A stretch of DNA of 9,762 nt from Clostridium sp. UBA2485. Its GTDB lineage: Bacteria; Bacillota; Clostridia; Clostridiales; Clostridiaceae. Position 1 is the first letter of the stretch. Every line of letters begins with the position of its first letter. The DNA lies in assembly GCF_002341865.1 (NCBI RefSeq), contig NZ_DDOV01000005.1, positions 3,719 to 13,480 of the forward strand, given 5' to 3'. Below are positions 5,881 to 9,762 of the stretch, piece by piece. The notes below the pieces were generated by a model. The model had not been told where the DNA came from. It was given only the letters and a program-made list of their open reading frames with translations, and searched no databases. The translations under genes and the position numbers were made by a program.

Positions 5881-8800
5881 GCTTATTTTTATAATGTCAG
5901 GGTTTGATTCTACATATAAATTAAAGGAATCCAATATATTTATTAAAAAACATTATAAAGAGAGTATTGGTATATATTTTATAGATAGCTATAAAGTGGA
6001 TAATAGCATAGAAGAATATAAAATTTGCAGGGAAAAAATTGAAAAATCTGATATGGTTTTTATTTCAATGCATGGAGGAGTAACTCATTTTAAAAGCTTA
6101 GAAAAAATAATGAATGAATTTGAAGGAAAAAAGAAATTCTTTATTTATTCTGGTGTTGAGGATGAAAATATTGTTCTATTAAAAAAATCTGGAATTTCAC
6201 CTAGACAATATGAAGAAATACTTAGCTATTATTCTATTGGTGGTAATGAAAATCTCCAAAATATGATTTTATATTTAGCATCAAATTTTGGAAGTAAAAA
6301 GTTTAGCTATGATAGTCCTAAAATTGTTAAGTGGGAAGGAATATATTATCCTAATAAAATTATTGAAGATTATACAGCATATATAAAGGATATAAAAAAA
6401 TTAGAAAAACCTATTATAGCAATTTTATTTTATAGTAAATATTTTAGAGAAAATAATACAAGACATATAGATGCTTTCATAGAAGCAATTGAAGAATTAG
6501 GAGGTACTCCTCTTGCTATATATGCAGCATCTGCACCAGATTTATCTAATGGCTGTAAAGGAATTAAGTGGGTAATTGATAATATATTAATGATTAATGG
6601 AGAACCACAGGTAGATACAATTATAAATACAATGGCACATGCACAAAGTATATTAGGTGACCCAGGAGATGGCACAAGAGCTGTGGAAAAAAGTATATTT
6701 GAAGATATTGATGTTCCAGTACTTCAAGCCATGCCAACATATCAAAGTCTTGAAAGTTGGGAAAATTCAATAAAAGGAATAGACATGATGTCACTTACAA
6801 GTAGTGTTTATGATCCAGAATTTGATGGACAAATCATAACTGTAGCAACAGCTTATAATGAGATGATAGCTGATGAAATAGGAGAAAGATACATATTTAA
6901 ACCTATAACAGAAAGAGTCAATAAAGTTTGTAGGTTAGCATTAAATTGGGCGAAACTTAGAAAAATTAAGAATAAAGATAAGAAAGTAGCAATAATATTT
7001 CATAATATGCCGCCAAGAAACGATATGATAGGCTGTGCTTTTGGGCTTGATACTCCATATAGTGTATATAACATTATTAATGCTCTTAAAGAGGATGGGG
7101 TATATACAGAGTATGATTTTAAAAGTGGAGATGAAATAATAAATAAAATTATTCAGGGAGTAAGTAATGATACTAGATGGCTAACAGCGGAAAAAGCTAT
7201 GGAAAAAAGTGTAGATATAATCAGTGGAGATACCTATAGGAAATGGTTTTCAACTTTGAGTAATTCTGTTAAAAGAAAAATGATTGAGGATTGGGAAACA
7301 CCACCTGGAGATTTAATGGTGTTTGAGGATAAAATGCCAGTACCAGGTATTATTAATGGGAATATATTTATCGGTATACAACCTCAAAGAGGATATGAGG
7401 AAAAAGCAGATGAAGCTTACCACAGTACTGATATCGTACCACCACATCAATATATAGCTTATTACAAATGGATAAAAAACATTTTTAAAGCTGATGTTAT
7501 TATTCATGTAGGAACTCATGGTACATTAGAATGGCTACCAGGAAAGGAGATTGGCCTATCACAAAATTGTTATCCAGATATTACAATTGATGATATTCCT
7601 CATTTGTATCCTTATATTATAAATGTACCTGGTGAAGGGGTACAGGCAAAAAGAAGATCCTATGCTGTTATACTTGACCATTTAATACCTTCACTTATGC
7701 AAAGTGGGACCTATGATGAGATGGAAACTTTGGACGAGCTATTAAAGCAATATTATCATGCGAAAAATGGTGATAGTGGAAAATTAATTTATATACAAGA
7801 ACAAATAATTGAATTAGTTATAAAGAACAATTATCATATAGACTTAAATGTTCCAGAGGAATATATTAATAATAATTTTGAGAACTTTGTTGAAAAATTA
7901 CATGGATGGATTGAAGAAATTAAATGTTCTTTAATTAAAGATGGGCTTCATATATTTGGAAGTGTCCCAGAGGCAGAAAGATTTGAAAATCTAGTTTTTG
8001 CTCTATTGAGGTTATCTAATGGAGAAGCTTCATCCTTAATAGAGTCTATTTGTAAAGCGAATGGATTTGATTATAGAGATTTAAAAGATAATCCATATAA
8101 AATTAATAAAAATAATAGTACAAATTTGATGATGCTAGATGAAATAGATGAGATAGGAAGAAATATAATCAGGAAATTCCATAGTTTAAATTATAAAGAA
8201 GAGTTTATAGAAGAGATAATAGAAGAATATTTTGAAGTAAAAGATAAGAATAAAACTGATGATATTTATAAAACACTTAAGTTTGTATCAGAGGTTATAA
8301 ATCCTAAGTTAAACGATACAGTAGATGAAATTAAATATCTTGTAGAAGGAGTAAGAGGAAACTTTATACCTCCAGGAGGTTCAGGATGTCCAACAAGAGG
8401 AAGAGTTAGTATTTTACCTACAGGAAGAAATTTTTATACAATAGATCCAACAGCTGTTCCTACTAAAGCAGCTTGGGAAGTAGGGAAACAACTTGGAGAT
8501 AACTTGATTGATAGATATTTAAAAGATGAAGGAAAATATCCAGAAAATATTGTTATGGTAATTTATTCTGGGGAAACTATGAAAACTTGTGGAGATGATA
8601 TAGCAGAGGCGCTATATCTTATGGGAATAAAACCTAAATGGTTAGAAAATACAGATAAGGTTATAGGGCTGGAGGTCATTCCATTAGAGGAACTAAAAAG
8701 ACCAAGAATTGATGTTACATTAAGAATAACAGGATTATTTAGAGATACCTTTCCAAATATTATTGAACTTGTGGAAGAAGCGGTTAATACGGCATCATCA

Positions 8801-9628
8801 CTTGATGAAAATGAAGATGAGAACTATGTAAAAAGAAACATTTTAAATGAAATTAAGAATTTGATAGATAATGGACTTTCTATAGAAGAAGCTGAAGAAG
8901 AAGCGGGGATGAGAATATTTGGATGTCCTCCAGGAACCTATGGCGCAGGGGTCGGAATACTAATTAATAGTAAAAATTGGCAAGATGTCAACGATCTTGG
9001 AGAGGTATATACTTTATGGGGTGGACATGCATATGGAAAGAAGTTTCATGGTAAAAAAGTTAAAGAAGTTTTTTCAAGAAGATTATCTTCTGCTGAAATT
9101 ACCGTTAAAAATGAATCTTCAATGGAAATTGATATGCTAGATAGTGATGATTTTTATAATTATCATGGAGGACTTATTGCAGCTGTAAAGTTGAACTCAG
9201 GAAAATCGCCAAGAGCTTATTGTGGTAATAGTAGTGATCCATCAAGAACTAAAATAAAAGATGTTAATGAAGAAACAGCAAGAATCATGCGTTCAAGAAT
9301 TCTAAATCCTAAGTGGTTTGAAGGGCTAAAAAAACATGGATACAAAGGAGCGCAGGAAATTTCTGCAATGGTTGATATTGTATTTGGATGGGATGCCACT
9401 GCGGATGTTGTTGAGGATTGGATGTATGAAAAAATAAGTGAAACATATCTTTTTAATGATGAGAGAAGAGAATGGATTAAGGATGTAAATTCATGGGCAA
9501 TACACAATATGGCAGAACGGTTATTGGAAGCTAGTCAAAGAGGAATGTGGAAAGCTAAAGATGAAACCATAGAAAAATTAAAAGGAATATATCTTTCAAT
9601 AGAAGGGGACATAGAAGAACATATTTAA
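5873..9628 (+). CDS. cobN: CobN-type cobaltochelatase large subunit (CobN/BchH family)
   Basis: This is the large, tetrapyrrole-binding subunit of class I metal chelatases; the best-known member inserts Co2+ into hydrogenobyrinic acid diamide with AAA+ partners CobS/CobT (BchI/BchD in the Mg-chelatase). At 1251 residues it is full length for CobN. Family blocks are present throughout: NMPPRNDMIGCAFGLDTPYS (378-397), VGTHGTLEWLPGKEIGLS (546-563), VRGNFIPPGGSGCPTRG (827-843), LPTGRNFYTIDPTAVPTK (848-865), RITGLFRDTFPN (951-962), RIFGCPPGTYGAGV (1014-1027), and NMAERLLEASQRGMW (1212-1226). AGGAGGA (5859-5865) precedes ATG 5873 by 7 nt, and the start overlaps the cbiZ stop by 8 nt. No AAA+ partner gene lies in the window. 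The metal, substrate and direction (insertion or removal) cannot be read from the sequence. Confidence 0.93.
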   Translation: MFRLIFIMSGFDSTYKLKESNIFIKKHYKESIGIYFIDSYKVDNSIEEYKICREKIEKSDMVFISMHGGVTHFKSLEKIMNEFEGKKKFFIYSGVEDENIVLLKKSGISPRQYEEILSYYSIGGNENLQNMILYLASNFGSKKFSYDSPKIVKWEGIYYPNKIIEDYTAYIKDIKKLEKPIIAILFYSKYFRENNTRHIDAFIEAIEELGGTPLAIYAASAPDLSNGCKGIKWVIDNILMINGEPQVDTIINTMAHAQSILGDPGDGTRAVEKSIFEDIDVPVLQAMPTYQSLESWENSIKGIDMMSLTSSVYDPEFDGQIITVATAYNEMIADEIGERYIFKPITERVNKVCRLALNWAKLRKIKNKDKKVAIIFHNMPPRNDMIGCAFGLDTPYSVYNIINALKEDGVYTEYDFKSGDEIINKIIQGVSNDTRWLTAEKAMEKSVDIISGDTYRKWFSTLSNSVKRKMIEDWETPPGDLMVFEDKMPVPGIINGNIFIGIQPQRGYEEKADEAYHSTDIVPPHQYIAYYKWIKNIFKADVIIHVGTHGTLEWLPGKEIGLSQNCYPDITIDDIPHLYPYIINVPGEGVQAKRRSYAVILDHLIPSLMQSGTYDEMETLDELLKQYYHAKNGDSGKLIYIQEQIIELVIKNNYHIDLNVPEEYINNNFENFVEKLHGWIEEIKCSLIKDGLHIFGSVPEAERFENLVFALLRLSNGEASSLIESICKANGFDYRDLKDNPYKINKNNSTNLMMLDEIDEIGRNIIRKFHSLNYKEEFIEEIIEEYFEVKDKNKTDDIYKTLKFVSEVINPKLNDTVDEIKYLVEGVRGNFIPPGGSGCPTRGRVSILPTGRNFYTIDPTAVPTKAAWEVGKQLGDNLIDRYLKDEGKYPENIVMVIYSGETMKTCGDDIAEALYLMGIKPKWLENTDKVIGLEVIPLEELKRPRIDVTLRITGLFRDTFPNIIELVEEAVNTASSLDENEDENYVKRNILNEIKNLIDNGLSIEEAEEEAGMRIFGCPPGTYGAGVGILINSKNWQDVNDLGEVYTLWGGHAYGKKFHGKKVKEVFSRRLSSAEITVKNESSMEIDMLDSDDFYNYHGGLIAAVKLNSGKSPRAYCGNSSDPSRTKIKDVNEETARIMRSRILNPKWFEGLKKHGYKGAQEISAMVDIVFGWDATADVVEDWMYEKISETYLFNDERREWIKDVNSWAIHNMAERLLEASQRGMWKAKDETIEKLKGIYLSIEGDIEEHI

Positions 9629-9762
9629 AATTAACAATTAGGGCATCTATAGATAAACTACTCTAAAATCTAATGTATATATAAATATAGCGTAATACTT
9701 TAATATGTTAGTTCATGCCCTTTAAAAATTGGCAATTGACAATGGAGAATTGACAATTATTG
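9629..9762. repeat. Non-coding tail with inverted repeat and AATTGACAAT repeats
   Basis: No gene is seen after cobN. AGGGCAT (9640-9646) and ATGCCCT (9715-9721) form an inverted repeat about 68 bases apart, with AACTA (9656-9660) / TAGTT (9709-9713) pairing inside. The window then ends in two AATTGACAAT units (9734-9743 and 9748-9757), with a near match AATTAACAATT at 9629-9639. I recall such AATTGACAAT runs as common in dispersed intergenic repeats of clostridia. The inverted repeat could also be a weak, long-loop terminator for the operon, since TTTAAAAATT follows it. Confidence 0.45.

Overview
The window looks like a cobalamin (vitamin B12) uptake and corrinoid-handling operon from a strongly AT-rich Firmicute, most likely a Clostridium-type anaerobe. 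Support for this comes from the base composition, the strong AGGAGG/AGGGGG ribosome-binding sites, the anaerobe-type CbiZ salvage enzyme, and a substrate-binding lipoprotein that carries the copper-amine-oxidase-N-like domain common in clostridial secreted proteins. All genes are on the + strand.

Layout: positions 1-710 hold two cobalamin riboswitches in series, each followed by its own intrinsic terminator (aptamer 1 at 1-~160 with a terminator at 249-276; aptamer 2 at ~449-625 with a terminator at 680-705). The 5' edge of aptamer 1 is cut by the window. No gene lies between them, so the same transcript must apparently pass two B12-controlled stop points. Positions 711-968 are a further AT-rich leader with an inverted-repeat-bracketed segment and a 10-bp hairpin. 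Five tightly packed genes follow: btuF-like lipoprotein (982-2430), btuC permease (2466-3494), btuD ATPase with an extra C-terminal domain (3491-4732), cbiZ adenosylcobinamide amidohydrolase with a C-terminal extension (4732-5880), and cobN-type metal chelatase large subunit (5873-9628). The last four are joined by ATGA, TGATG or 8-nt overlaps, so they are probably translationally coupled. The last 134 bases have no gene and contain repeat-like sequence.

Working model: when B12 is scarce, both riboswitches let transcription through. BtuFCD imports corrinoids. CbiZ cuts the aminopropanol-linked side chain of imported adenosylcobinamide-type corrinoids to give cobyric acid for rebuilding. CobN acts on the metal centre of a tetrapyrrole. 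Placing a CobN without its AAA+ partners (none in this window) in an uptake/salvage operon, rather than a de novo synthesis operon, is the least expected point. The individual gene families are known. The tandem riboswitch control, the extra domains on BtuF, BtuD and CbiZ, and the CobN context are the points worth following up.
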